From positions 19,676-83,675 of the forward strand of contig VYBN01000032.1 in the NCBI GenBank assembly GCA_009844425.1: DNA of 64,000 nt, written 5' to 3'. Below are positions 29,185-38,777 of the stretch, in pieces. The notes beneath the pieces were generated by a model, which worked only from the letters and a program-made list of their open reading frames with translations, was not told the DNA's origin and did not search any database. The position numbers and the translations under genes are program-made. This stretch comes from Gammaproteobacteria bacterium. Lineage in GTDB: Bacteria; Pseudomonadota; Gammaproteobacteria; Steroidobacterales; Foliamicaceae. Every line of letters starts with the position of its first letter. Positions within the stretch are counted from its first letter, which is position 1.

Positions 29185-29435
29185 GAGCCGTAGAAGTGAT
29201 TGTTGTCTCCGTAATGACGTGGCTGCGGCCCGAACCGAGCGTCGCCGCATTCCCCAATTCGAATGCCGCCAGTCCACGCGAGGCGTGGCCGCGCAAACGC
29301 CGAGGCCTTGAAGATAGAATCGCAGAGTTACGAAGCGCCGCCGGCAAGGAAAAGCAGATGTTGCGCCGAGTCGAACTGAACGAGGAACTTGCGCGACTGC
29401 GGGCCGATCGCGAGGCGGCGCGTGCGGGCCCATAG
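29181..29435 (+). CDS. small protein of unknown function, possible truncated DUF4391
   Basis: This 84-residue ORF is coupled to the AbrB-like gene by an ATGA overlap and ends 16 bases before mod. Its C-terminal half (LEDRIAELRSAAGKEKQMLR, then RVELNEELARLRADREA) is a charged coiled coil resembling the tail of DUF4391 proteins, which often sit beside type III mod genes; the N-terminal half shows no recognisable fold. It may be the remnant of such a gene, or a new small toxin or regulator. The resemblance is from memory. Confidence 0.45.
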   Translation: MRAVEVIVVSVMTWLRPEPSVAAFPNSNAASPREAWPRKRRGLEDRIAELRSAAGKEKQMLRRVELNEELARLRADREAARAGP

Positions 29436-29451
29436 GTTTGGAGAACTTGGT

Positions 29452-31401
29452 ATGGAGAAGATTGTCGCCAGCGACCGGGAGGCCCGCTCCGCGGATATCG
29501 TTACCGAAAACTTGGAACAACTAAAGGCCCTGTTTCCCCAAGCATTCACAGACGGCAAGGTAGATTTCCAGGTGCTCCGACAAATTCTCGGTGACGCCGT
29601 GGACGACAGTGAGGAAAAATACGGGCTCAACTGGCATGGTAAGCGCCGCGCGCGACAGCTCTCACTCACGCCGTCGACCGGAACCCTGCGCCCATGCCCT
29701 GAGGATAGTGTCGATTGGGAAACTACACAGAACTTGATGATTGAAGGCGACAACCTGGAGGTGCTGAAGCTCCTCCAGAAGAGCTACGCTGGAAAGGTCA
29801 AGCTTATCTACATCGATCCTCCGTACAACACGGGAAAGGACTTCGTTTATCGCGACGACTACCGTGACAACCTTCGAAACTATCTGGAACTAACCGGCCA
29901 AGTGGATGGTGACAACCGCAAATTGTCCTCAAACGCGGAATCGTCGGGGCGTTTTCACACCGACTGGCTGAACATGATGTATCCGAGACTTTTGCTGTCG
30001 AGGCATCTACTTAAGCCTGATGGCGTCCTTCTGATCTCGATTGATGATACCGAAGTGCACAATTTGCGTGCGGTTTGCGATGATGTTTTCGGAAGCGAAA
30101 ATTTCTGTGGGACATTCGTCTGGGAAAAGAAGAAAAAGCCGTCGTTTCTTGACCGAAATATGGGCACCGTTACGGACTACATTGTCGCGTATGCAAAAAA
30201 CCGCTCACTCGCCCCACCATTCGTCGCAGGTTCAGTCGAAGAGGGCAAAAAATACCCATTCAATAACGCGGGGAATCCCGAAAGCGTCCTCAGTTTTCCG
30301 CCGCGGTCCGTGAAGTTTTCCTGTCCAGATCAGCAAGTTACCGCACAGGATATGTCCCAAGGGAATATCGTTACAGAGCTGCTCGACGACGTGAGAATTG
30401 AGGCTGGATCAAACGTTGATGAGTTTCGGCTCCGAGGTGAGTGGCGCTATTCCCAGGCCAAACTGGACGAGTTCATTGCTAATGGCGCTGAAATCGTAAT
30501 CAGCAAGGTTCCCTTCCGCCCGAACTACATCAATCGTTCCGGCGAAATGAAGAAAACGTCCAATCTGCTGTCACATCGCGTGAATGGAATACCCACAAAT
30601 GAGGATGCTACTCAAGAGATGAGAGTGCTTTTTGGAATGGACGTCATGAGTTACCCAAAACCCTCCGGCCTCGTCAAATATTTGGTTCGATCAATTTCCA
30701 CTAACGATGACATAGTTCTAGATTTTTTTGCTGGTTCGGGCACGACGGCAAACGGAGTATTGCAACAGAATCTTGATGATGGATTGGCCCGTAGATACTT
30801 CTTGGTCCAGTTACCCGAAGTCCTGGATATCAATAGTAAGGAACAGCAACTGGCCGCGAGTTTCCTTAAATCTCAGGGACAGCCCAACAACATTGCCGAA
30901 CTAACCAAGGAATACCTGCGTCGTATAGGAAGTGATATTCGAGAAAAGAACCCCATGTTTGTGGGCGATGTCGGTTTTCGCGCTTTCAAACTGGATTCGA
31001 CAAACATTCGCAAGTGGGAACCGGAACCCGATAACCTGGAAGCCTCGCTGGAACTGTCCATCCAAAGCCTAAACCCCGATTGCAGTAAAGCTGGGGTTTT
31101 ATTTGAGTTGCTGATTCGCCTGGGCCTGGATCTGTGCATATCCATTGATGATCGAATCGTTGCCGGGAAGAGTATCTACTCGGTCGGAGGTGGAATTCTT
31201 TTCGCTTGTCTCGACATGGCCATTACCGTTTCTGATGCGGAACTCATTGGTCAAGAAATCATAGCTTGGCACGAGAGTCTTACTAAAGCGGGAGATGTTA
31301 CCTGTGTCTTTCGAGACAACGCCTTTGTAGATGACGTTGCCAAGATTAACTTGACGACGTTCCTCCAAGAAGGCGGTATTTCTTCGATCAAGAGCATATG
31401 A
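29452..31401 (+). CDS. mod: type III restriction-modification system methyltransferase (Mod)
   Basis: The 649-residue adenine-N6 methyltransferase has the catalytic DPPYN at 122-126 followed by the SAM-binding DFFAGSGTT at 424-432, the beta-class order of type III Mod subunits, with a target-recognition domain between them. The N-terminal MEKIVASDREARSADIVTEN and GLNWHGKRRARQLSL are typical of Mod. ATG 29452 has GGAGA upstream. The last codons overlap the PLD-family gene (ATGA at 31398). It would both protect DNA and give specificity to the Res subunit at 32414. Confidence 0.92.
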   Translation: MEKIVASDREARSADIVTENLEQLKALFPQAFTDGKVDFQVLRQILGDAVDDSEEKYGLNWHGKRRARQLSLTPSTGTLRPCPEDSVDWETTQNLMIEGDNLEVLKLLQKSYAGKVKLIYIDPPYNTGKDFVYRDDYRDNLRNYLELTGQVDGDNRKLSSNAESSGRFHTDWLNMMYPRLLLSRHLLKPDGVLLISIDDTEVHNLRAVCDDVFGSENFCGTFVWEKKKKPSFLDRNMGTVTDYIVAYAKNRSLAPPFVAGSVEEGKKYPFNNAGNPESVLSFPPRSVKFSCPDQQVTAQDMSQGNIVTELLDDVRIEAGSNVDEFRLRGEWRYSQAKLDEFIANGAEIVISKVPFRPNYINRSGEMKKTSNLLSHRVNGIPTNEDATQEMRVLFGMDVMSYPKPSGLVKYLVRSISTNDDIVLDFFAGSGTTANGVLQQNLDDGLARRYFLVQLPEVLDINSKEQQLAASFLKSQGQPNNIAELTKEYLRRIGSDIREKNPMFVGDVGFRAFKLDSTNIRKWEPEPDNLEASLELSIQSLNPDCSKAGVLFELLIRLGLDLCISIDDRIVAGKSIYSVGGGILFACLDMAITVSDAELIGQEIIAWHESLTKAGDVTCVFRDNAFVDDVAKINLTTFLQEGGISSIKSI

Positions 31402-32417
31402 CGGCCAAAGGCCAAAATCATCTGCCGACTTGGATATCGGGGAAATGGAGTATTGCGGCTTTCCGGGACTCTTTGATTTCCACTCTGCAGGCTGATCGTT
31501 CCGGCACAAAGCTATCCCTGTACTTCTATGCTGTCACTTCGTCTGGTTGGGGCCAGCTTCGCCAATCAATATTGTTATGGAAGAGTTGTGACGAGAAGCG
31601 CAAGGTCCGTCTATTTGTCGGTACAGATCACGGGATCACGGACCCTTCCGCACTTAGGCAGATCACCGAAGACGGCGTCGATGTACGCGTAATGCTCAAT
31701 TACAACGGTATATTTCACCCGAAAGTCGTTTGGCTGCAGGGAAGCAAATGGCATGCCGTTTGGGCCGGAAGCAACAATCTGACCCGTGATGGCTTACTGA
31801 ACAATGTTGAGTTTGCCTTGCTTGCACGAACGCGGAAAACACCTTCAGCTCTGGGCCAATGGGCACGAGCAATCGAGACCGCGAGCACCAAACTTACACC
31901 GAGACTTCTGGATTCTTACGAATTCCAACGGCGCCGATTTGAGATAAAGCGAACTCGCGCCGGTGCAGCAACCTTTACTTGGAAACGAAGGGTACAGCCA
32001 AAAATAAAGAAGAAACCGACACCTCCGGTGGGAGATGGAAGCCTAATCATGGAAGTGATGCCGAAGGAAACTGGAGGCGAAGGAGGAAGGCAGCTTCAAC
32101 TTCCAGTGCGGGCGGCCTCGGAATTTTTTGGTGTGCAAGGTGTTGGATCAAGCAACACAATACAACTCGGGGAGAAGGGTGGATCACTTTCACGACAGTT
32201 GACAATAACTGTATTCAAGAACAATACAGTGCGGATCGTTATCAGTAATTTGGAATATAGAGACCGCCCCTGCGTGCTGGTATTTGCGAAGACGGGAAAT
32301 AAGCAGTTTGAGTACGAGATCGTTCCTGAGAGCATTTTCCCAAATCGATACAAGAGTCTGTTGGCACTCTGTACAAATCAGACCCGTCGTGGCAGCCGAC
32401 GATGGGTCATTGCATGA
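31398..32417 (+). CDS. PLD-superfamily nuclease of the BfiI/NgoFVII kind, embedded between mod and res
   Basis: This 339-residue protein has an N-terminal phospholipase-D-like nuclease domain: His107-x-Lys109 in GIFHPKVVW, GSNN at 124-127 and Glu138, the single-HKD arrangement of BfiI-type metal-independent nucleases that dimerise to form one active site. The C-terminal 125 residues are beta-rich (LQLPVRAASEFFGV; RQLTITVFKNNTVRIVISN) and may be a B3-like DNA-binding domain, as in BfiI. It overlaps mod by 4 bases and res by 4 bases, so all three are one coupled unit. A PLD nuclease is not a normal part of type III systems. Confidence 0.75.
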   Translation: MTAKGQNHLPTWISGKWSIAAFRDSLISTLQADRSGTKLSLYFYAVTSSGWGQLRQSILLWKSCDEKRKVRLFVGTDHGITDPSALRQITEDGVDVRVMLNYNGIFHPKVVWLQGSKWHAVWAGSNNLTRDGLLNNVEFALLARTRKTPSALGQWARAIETASTKLTPRLLDSYEFQRRRFEIKRTRAGAATFTWKRRVQPKIKKKPTPPVGDGSLIMEVMPKETGGEGGRQLQLPVRAASEFFGVQGVGSSNTIQLGEKGGSLSRQLTITVFKNNTVRIVISNLEYRDRPCVLVFAKTGNKQFEYEIVPESIFPNRYKSLLALCTNQTRRGSRRWVIA

Positions 32418-35395
32418 AGCTCAAGTTTGAACCGAATCTTGACTTTCAACTTCAAGCGGTGAATGCTGCTTGCGATCTTTTCCGAGGCCAAGAAGTCTGC
32501 CGGACGGAATTCACGGTCACCCGAAACGAGGCGAACTCTCAGTCATGGCTGAGTTTCGCCGAAAATGATTTCGGCGTTGGCAATCGGCTTGCCCTGCTCG
32601 ACGAAAAAATCCAAAAGAACCTGAACGACATCCAGCTTCGCAACGGATTGCCGCCGTCTCGTTTCCTCGACTCCGGAGACTTCACCGTTGAAATGGAAAC
32701 CGGTACCGGTAAGACGTACGTATATCTACGCACGATCTTCGAACTGAACAAGCGCTACGGCTTCACTAAATTCGTTGTCGTGGTTCCTTCGATCGCGATC
32801 AAGGAGGGCGTCTATAAGTCACTTCAGATCACCGAGGATCATTTTCGAACGCTGTATTCGGGCACTCCATTCGAGTATTTCCTTTACGATTCCGCGAAGC
32901 TCGGACGGGTTCGGAACTTCGCCACCAGCCCCCATATCCAGATCATGGTGGTTACGGTTGGAGCCATCAACAAAAAGGACGTCAACAACCTCTACAAAGA
33001 CAGCGAGAAGACGGGTGGCGAGAAGCCAATCGACCTGATCAAGGTCACCCGGCCGATCATAATGGTCGACGAGCCGCAAAGCGTGGACGGCGGTCTGGCC
33101 GGGCGCGGTAAGGAAGCCCTAGGTGCGATGAACCCGCTGTGCACTCTTCGCTATTCGGCCACGCATGTGGAGAAGCACCACATGGTTTATCGACTCGACG
33201 CCGTCGATGCATACGAACGCAAGCTGGTGAAGCAGATCGAGGTTGCGTCCGCCACCATCGAGGACGCCCACAACCGACCCTATGTCCGCCTGATCTCTAC
33301 GGGCAACACACGCGGCATTATCAGCGCCCGGGTCGAAATGGATGTCGAATTTGCCGGTCGCGTGCGGCGTGTCGAGAGGTTGGTACAGGACGGCGACGAT
33401 CTTGAACAGGCGACTGGCCGCGCGGTTTATCGGGATTGCCGTATTGGTGAGATACGCGTCGAGAAGAAAAACGCATTCATCGAAATTCGGGTGCCCGGCG
33501 GGGAGCATTTCTTGCGGGAAGGCGAAGCTTGGGGCGATGTAGACGCGGCGGCCGTTCACCGGCAAATGATCCGCCGGACCATTCGCGAGCATCTCGACAA
33601 GGAGAAGCGCTTGCGACCGCAAGGTATCAAGGTCCTCAGCCTATTCTTCGTTGACACCGTGGAACGATATCGCCGCTACGACGAATCGGGCAATCCGGTG
33701 AAGGGCGAATACGCTCGCATGTTTGAGGAGGAATATCGACGCCTCGCACGCCATCCCGATTACTTGTCGCTATTTAAGGAGGTGGACCTTGTCACGGACG
33801 CCGGGAAGGTCCACGACGGCTACTTCTCCATCGATAGGAAAGGCGGATGGGTTGATACCGCCGAAAACAACCAATCCAATCGTGACAATGCCGAGCGCGC
33901 CTACAACCTAATCATGAAGGAGAAGGAGAAACTGCTGAGCTTGGACGAACCTTTGAAGTTCATATTCTCGCATTCTGCCCTGCGCGAAGGGTGGGACAAT
34001 CCCAATGTGTTTCAGATCTGCGCATTGCGCGATATTCAGACCGAGCGTGAGCGCCGCCAGACGATCGGGCGCGGATTGCGTCTATGCGTGAACCAGGACG
34101 GTGAGCGCTTGCGCGGTTTCGAAGTGAATACGCTCACGGTGGTTGCGCGCGAGAGTTACGAGGAGTTTGCCGAGAATCTCCAACATGAGATCGAGAAGGA
34201 TACTGGTATGCGCTTCGGCGTCATCGAGCCTCACCAGTTCGCGCAGATTCCGGTGATTGGTAACGACGGGAAAGCGGCAGTCTACGGATTCGACAAGTCG
34301 CAGGCTCTGTACGGCCATCTTCGGACGGCAGGCCACATCGACGCAAAGGGGTGCATACAGGATTCACTTCGCCACGCGCTCAAGCACGATAGCCTTGTCA
34401 TACCCGATGAATTTGCTGCCCAACGGGCTGCCATCACTTCTGTCCTGCACAAGCTTGCTGGGCGCCTAAAGGTCAAGAACGCCGACGACCGCCAGACCGT
34501 CCGGCCGCGTCAAGCCGTGCTCGATAGCAGCGAGTTCAAAGAGTTGTGGGACCGCATCAAGCACAAGACTACCTACCGCGTGACTTTCGATAATGAGACC
34601 CTGCTGCAAAAGTGTGCCAGGGCGTTGAGGGCCTCGCCAGCGATTCCCAGGACCCGTCTGCAATGGCGCAAGGCTGACATCGCCATCGGTCAGGCTGGGG
34701 TCGAGGCGGCCGAGATCGCCGGGTCGGCGACTGTGGTTCTTGAAGAAGCCGAAACCGAGTTGCCCGATCTGCTGACCGAGCTTCAGGATCGTACACAACT
34801 CACGCGTCGAAGTATTTTTCGCATTCTTACCGGAAGTCGGCGACTTGGCGACTTCAAGCGAAACCCGCAACAGTTCATCGAGCTTGCCGCGCAGGCCATT
34901 AATGGCTGCAAGCAGCGGGCGCTGGTGGACGGCATCAGGTACCGGCGCCTAGGCGATGATGCCTACTATGCGCTGGAGCTATTCAAGCAGGAAGAACTCA
35001 CCGGTTATTTGAGGAACATGCTCGATGCGGAGAAGTCAGTCCACGCGAAGGTGATCTTCGAATCCGAGACCGAGCGGCGGTTCGCGGATCAACTTGAGAA
35101 GAACGCGGCTGTGAAGGTATACACCAAGCTTCCCGGCTGGTTCAAGGTGTCGACACCGCTTGGAAGTTACAACCCGGACTGGGCAGTTCTGATCGATTCT
35201 GACGTGGGGGAACGCCTCTACTTTGTCGTCGAAACGAAAGGGAGCACTTTGCTCGGCGATCTCCGCCCTATCGAGGCCGCGAAGATCGAATGCGGCAAGA
35301 AGCACTTCAAGGCGCTCGAGGTTCGCGAAGATGCCGCCCGGTACGAAGTTGTCGCCACTGTCGACGAATTGTTTGCACAGACCGTCACAGCCTGA
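32414..35395 (+). CDS. res: type III restriction-modification system endonuclease/helicase (Res)
   Basis: The 993-residue protein is an SF2 ATPase with Walker A METGTGKT at 94-101, DEPQ at 219-222 (the Res form of DExx), motif VI QTIGRGLRLC, and a C-terminal PD-(D/E)xK nuclease with Pro921-Asp922, Glu940 and Lys942 (NPDWAV, VVETKGS). All catalytic residues are intact. ATG 32414 overlaps the PLD gene's stop. Type III Res and Mod act together at pairs of oppositely oriented asymmetric sites (family knowledge). The last gene of the island. Confidence 0.92.
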   Translation: MKLKFEPNLDFQLQAVNAACDLFRGQEVCRTEFTVTRNEANSQSWLSFAENDFGVGNRLALLDEKIQKNLNDIQLRNGLPPSRFLDSGDFTVEMETGTGKTYVYLRTIFELNKRYGFTKFVVVVPSIAIKEGVYKSLQITEDHFRTLYSGTPFEYFLYDSAKLGRVRNFATSPHIQIMVVTVGAINKKDVNNLYKDSEKTGGEKPIDLIKVTRPIIMVDEPQSVDGGLAGRGKEALGAMNPLCTLRYSATHVEKHHMVYRLDAVDAYERKLVKQIEVASATIEDAHNRPYVRLISTGNTRGIISARVEMDVEFAGRVRRVERLVQDGDDLEQATGRAVYRDCRIGEIRVEKKNAFIEIRVPGGEHFLREGEAWGDVDAAAVHRQMIRRTIREHLDKEKRLRPQGIKVLSLFFVDTVERYRRYDESGNPVKGEYARMFEEEYRRLARHPDYLSLFKEVDLVTDAGKVHDGYFSIDRKGGWVDTAENNQSNRDNAERAYNLIMKEKEKLLSLDEPLKFIFSHSALREGWDNPNVFQICALRDIQTERERRQTIGRGLRLCVNQDGERLRGFEVNTLTVVARESYEEFAENLQHEIEKDTGMRFGVIEPHQFAQIPVIGNDGKAAVYGFDKSQALYGHLRTAGHIDAKGCIQDSLRHALKHDSLVIPDEFAAQRAAITSVLHKLAGRLKVKNADDRQTVRPRQAVLDSSEFKELWDRIKHKTTYRVTFDNETLLQKCARALRASPAIPRTRLQWRKADIAIGQAGVEAAEIAGSATVVLEEAETELPDLLTELQDRTQLTRRSIFRILTGSRRLGDFKRNPQQFIELAAQAINGCKQRALVDGIRYRRLGDDAYYALELFKQEELTGYLRNMLDAEKSVHAKVIFESETERRFADQLEKNAAVKVYTKLPGWFKVSTPLGSYNPDWAVLIDSDVGERLYFVVETKGSTLLGDLRPIEAAKIECGKKHFKALEVREDAARYEVVATVDELFAQTVTA

Positions 35396-35530
35396 TTCGG
35401 GTCAGGTCCAACCTGCGCAACTGGTCTCGAAACCAGCTTTGGTCGTCCCCGCCACCGGGCAAATCCTCGACTGTCGAGGTGTCAGTGACCGTTCCCCTGG
35501 ATCCGACCCACTCTGGATGTGGGGGAGGGG
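35396..35530. other. right boundary of the restriction island
   Basis: There are 135 bases between res and rpsU. A stem-loop at 35421-35436 resembles a serine tRNA anticodon arm but no other tRNA arm is present. No terminator with a T-tract and no repeat shared with the left boundary is visible. Confidence 0.4.
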
Positions 35531-35746
35531 TTAGTAGAGGCGGCGGCGGCGGTTCTGTTCGCGGCTGGTGCGCTTGGCCTGGCGCTTGACGGCGGCGGCC
35601 TTCTGGCGCTTGCGAACCTGGGTCGGCTTCTCGTAGAACTCGCGGCGGCGCACCTCGGCCAGGATGCCGGCCTTCTCGCAGGCGCGCTTGAAGCGGCGCA
35701 AGGCCGCATCAAAGACTTCGTTTTCCTTTACCCGTACGCTAGGCAA
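35531..35746 (-). CDS. rpsU: 30S ribosomal protein bS21, TTG start
   Basis: The 71-residue basic protein of the small subunit helps base-pairing with the Shine-Dalgarno region. It reads [39 protein letters not shown] and ends in RRRRLY. The conserved start Met-Pro-Ser-Val is encoded by TTG at 35746, with GAGGAC just upstream; the longer open frame adds an unrelated leader. It normally begins the rpsU-dnaG-rpoD operon, but here the restriction island lies between it and dnaG, so it must have its own terminator or read antisense into res. Confidence 0.93.
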   Translation of the reverse strand: MPSVRVKENEVFDAALRRFKRACEKAGILAEVRRREFYEKPTQVRKRQKAAAVKRQAKRTSREQNRRRRLY

Positions 35747-35844
35747 GTTGCTGTCCTCGTCGCAAGGAGCGCGGATTTTAGCGATTGCCCGCCCCCATTG
35801 CAATTGCCTGTTGTATTGTTTGCCGCCTTGCGGAACCATTTTCG

Positions 35845-37737
35845 ATGACCAGAAGAACCCGGATTTCGGCCCTGATGCTGGCGCTTTTCCTGACGGCGGG
35901 CGGCGCCGGAAGCGCGTGGGCGAAGGGTGACCTGGAGCGGGGCAAGCGCCTGGCCCGGGAGTGCTTCGCCTGTCATGGGCAGGACGGTTACAGTCCGTCG
36001 CCGATCAATCCGAAGATCGGCGGGCAGCACGAGCGCTACCTGTTCCTCTCGCTGAAGGAGTATCGCGACGGCGGGCGCTCGCACTCGCTCATGCGCGGAT
36101 CGGTGCTCAACAAAAACGACCAGGACCTAGAGGACATTGCCGCCTACTACGCCAGCCAGCCGGGTTACCTGACGCCGCGTGAAATTTGGGAGCGCACGCA
36201 GGAAGGCGCGCCGGCCGCGGCCGGACCGCCCGCGGGAGCCCCACAGGGCGGTCCGCCCCGCGGCCCGGCGGCACCGCCCAAGTTTGATCACAGCGACCAC
36301 ATCGCCCGCTACAACAGCATGCTGGCGCAGGCGATTCGCGATGCGGCGCAGACCCCCGGGCCGGTCGGCGACGCGGCCTGCGAGAGCCTTTCCGGCAGCG
36401 CGGATTCCGATCGCGACGGCGACGGGCTGGCGGACGCCTACGACGCCGCCCCGGACGATGCCGGCGAGTTCGTCCTCGACAGCGACGCAGACGGCTTCTA
36501 CGAGATCTGCGACATCCGGCAGCTCGAGGCCATCGGCAACCTCGGCGCCGGCGAAGGCAAGTCCACCACGCTGGACCGGGCCGAGCGCATGGCGCGCAAA
36601 TACCGCCTGGCGCGCGACCTCGACGCTTCTTCCGTCGGCAACTTCGAGCCGATCGGCGACTGCGGCCCGGCCGGAAACTGCATGGTGACGCTGGACCGCT
36701 TCGGGTTTCAGGGCGTGATCGACGGCGGGGGACATACGATCCGCGGACTGCGGATCTCCAGGCCCGGGGGCAGCGGGATCGGCCTGATCGGCGTGCTGGG
36801 CGCGCAGGGCACCGTTCGGGACCTGGCGCTTGAGGATGCGGTCGTGATCGGCCGCGGCGGCGTGGCCCTGCTGGTGGGCAGCAATTTCGGCATGGTCTAC
36901 CGCTGCCGCGCCGAGGGCGAGGTGGCCGGCGAACTGGCGCTCGGCGTTCTGGTGGGCGGAAGCGGTGGCCTGGTGGCCTACGGCGAGTCCCACGGCACGG
37001 TTTCGGGCAACCAGGCGGTAGGCGGGTTGGTCGGCGACGTGCGCGGCGGCGTCTATTTCAGCCGGTCGAACGCCGAAGTGTCCGGCAGCCGCGGCCTGGG
37101 CGGGCTGGTGGGGCTGAACACCTTCGGCCTGGTCCTGAGCAGCTACTCCACGGGCCAGGTGATCGGCGGCAACGACCTGGGCGGGCTGGTGGGAATGAAC
37201 ACCGACGCCAAGGTGCGCAACAGCTTTTCGATCGCGGCGGTCGAGGGCGACGGGAGCAATATCGGCGGACTGGTGGGGTTCAATTCCTTAAGCGAGGTGC
37301 GCAACAGCTATGCCGCCGGCGCCGTTTTCGGCGGCGATGCCGTGGGCGGCCTGGTGGGGCGCAACAACGGCAGCGTGCGCACGAGCTATGCGGCGGGGCC
37401 GGTAACGAGCGACGGCGCTTCCGGAGGGATTTCCGGGTTCACGGTCGAGGGCGAGGAGGACGGCAACTTCTGGTCCGCGATGACCTATTCCGCGGGCGCT
37501 TCGGACCTGGGCGCACTGACCGCCGAACAAAGTGGATGGGCGCCGCGGCCCGGCGATTTCCTGGGACTCATCGACGCCTATTGCGACGCCAACGGCAACG
37601 GCTTTATCGATCCCGACGAGCGCGTGCCGGACAATCGGGTCTGGGACTTCCGCGGTTCGGGCGAGTTTCCGGTAATCCGCTGTACTTTTGAGGCAGGATA
37701 CCCTTCCGGGGACACAGACTCTATGGGGAACATGTAA
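35845..37737 (+). CDS. secreted cytochrome c fused to calcium-binding and GLUG-repeat domains
   Basis: The 630-residue precursor has a signal peptide (about 26 residues, ending AWA), a class I cytochrome c domain with haem motif CFACH at 40-44 and a likely axial Met83 (HSLMRGSV), a Pro-Gly-rich linker near 125-150, a thrombospondin-3-like Asp-rich segment ([19 protein letters not shown]), and about six GLUG-type repeats of the form [20 protein letters not shown]. The cytochrome half suggests periplasmic electron transfer; GLUG repeats are usually found in surface proteins. The fusion is unusual. Its stop overlaps the propeller gene's start (TAATG). Confidence 0.85.
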   Translation: MTRRTRISALMLALFLTAGGAGSAWAKGDLERGKRLARECFACHGQDGYSPSPINPKIGGQHERYLFLSLKEYRDGGRSHSLMRGSVLNKNDQDLEDIAAYYASQPGYLTPREIWERTQEGAPAAAGPPAGAPQGGPPRGPAAPPKFDHSDHIARYNSMLAQAIRDAAQTPGPVGDAACESLSGSADSDRDGDGLADAYDAAPDDAGEFVLDSDADGFYEICDIRQLEAIGNLGAGEGKSTTLDRAERMARKYRLARDLDASSVGNFEPIGDCGPAGNCMVTLDRFGFQGVIDGGGHTIRGLRISRPGGSGIGLIGVLGAQGTVRDLALEDAVVIGRGGVALLVGSNFGMVYRCRAEGEVAGELALGVLVGGSGGLVAYGESHGTVSGNQAVGGLVGDVRGGVYFSRSNAEVSGSRGLGGLVGLNTFGLVLSSYSTGQVIGGNDLGGLVGMNTDAKVRNSFSIAAVEGDGSNIGGLVGFNSLSEVRNSYAAGAVFGGDAVGGLVGRNNGSVRTSYAAGPVTSDGASGGISGFTVEGEEDGNFWSAMTYSAGASDLGALTAEQSGWAPRPGDFLGLIDAYCDANGNGFIDPDERVPDNRVWDFRGSGEFPVIRCTFEAGYPSGDTDSMGNM

Positions 37738-38750
37738 TGCCGAGCCGCAATCCGTTTTCAAGATTCCTGGCGCTTGCGCCTGCGGTGGTCGTGGCGGCTG
37801 GCCTGGCCTGGGGCGACGAGGAACGCGCCAACACCTTCCAGCCCTTCGTCAAGGGCGACATCTTCGTCGCGTCGACGATCATGGACCATCCCACCGACGA
37901 CCACATGGGCACCGGGCGCATCTTCCAGTACGACGCCGAACTGAACCTCAAGGGCCAGCTCTACACGAAAGGCACGACGCACAAGATCGGCGGCCTGAAT
38001 TTCGCGCCGGACGGCACGCTGTGGGCCTTTGCCCAGGGGACGCCCGCGGTGGTGGAAATCGGCCCGGACGGCGTGCAGAAGCCGGTGCGCAGGTTCTCCG
38101 AGCGCAGTCTGAGCAGCGTGACCTTCGCCCGCGACGGCAGCCTGTATTTCGGGGAGCACCTGCAGGGGCCCAACACCACCATTCCCACCAACACGACCGT
38201 ATTCAACCTGCTGACCGGCCGCGACGTGATCGGCGACGGCAACATCTTCAAGTTCAGCCCGGACGCCCTGCTGCTTCAGGAATTCCACACCGACACGCAT
38301 GGTGGCCTCATGGGCATCCACGGCGTGACGTCGACCGTGCTGACCGACGACGACACGCGTATGGTCTATCTGTCCGAGACCGGCAACCGGGTCATGCAGT
38401 ACGACCTGGCCAACGACCGGCAGTTGCCGGACCTGAGGGTGTTCGACGACGACGAGAACGTCTTCATGGTCCTTACGCTGATGCCGATGCTCGACGGATC
38501 CCTGCTGATCAGCACCGGCAACGGCCTGGTGGTGCTCGACAAGGACTCGGGGGAGACGCTTCGCTATTACGACATGCGCAGTCCCGGATGGGCGGCCTCG
38601 GGGCCGACGGTGGACGGCGCGGGAATCATCGTGGGCAACTTCTTCACCGGCGAGGTCGTGATCATCAGCCGGGAGACCGGGGAAGTCGTCCGAAGCAACA
38701 ACATCGGGCAAACAAACTCGCTCTCCGGCGTGGCCCAGTTCCCCGGCTGA
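37737..38750 (+). CDS. exported beta-propeller protein (SMP-30/NHL-like)
   Basis: The 337-residue precursor has a hydrophobic leader (FLALAPAVVVAAGLAWG) and a run of six or so blade-like repeats with LNFAPDGTLWAFAQGTP, VTFARDGSLYFGEHLQ and LSETGNRVMQYDLAND. Such propellers are found in lactonases, PQQ-type and haem-associated periplasmic proteins; no catalytic metal set could be picked out. The start codon shares a base with the cytochrome c gene's stop, so the two are probably expressed together and may interact in the periplasm. Confidence 0.75.
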   Translation: MPSRNPFSRFLALAPAVVVAAGLAWGDEERANTFQPFVKGDIFVASTIMDHPTDDHMGTGRIFQYDAELNLKGQLYTKGTTHKIGGLNFAPDGTLWAFAQGTPAVVEIGPDGVQKPVRRFSERSLSSVTFARDGSLYFGEHLQGPNTTIPTNTTVFNLLTGRDVIGDGNIFKFSPDALLLQEFHTDTHGGLMGIHGVTSTVLTDDDTRMVYLSETGNRVMQYDLANDRQLPDLRVFDDDENVFMVLTLMPMLDGSLLISTGNGLVVLDKDSGETLRYYDMRSPGWAASGPTVDGAGIIVGNFFTGEVVIISRETGEVVRSNNIGQTNSLSGVAQFPG

Positions 38751-38777
38751 CCGGTTTCATCCGAAAGAGGCCTTCTC

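Noticed and set aside
35421..35436. tRNA-Ser(CGA)-like anticodon stem-loop at the right end of the restriction island
   Set aside because: The stem ctgg/ccag with a tctcgaaa loop resembles a serine tRNA arm, but no acceptor stem, D arm or convincing T arm is found around it, and the loop length is wrong. It may be chance or a very decayed remnant.
28654..35530. Direct repeats or an attachment site marking the ends of the type III island
   Set aside because: I compared the two flanks by eye and saw no shared sequence of useful length, and no integrase gene is present.
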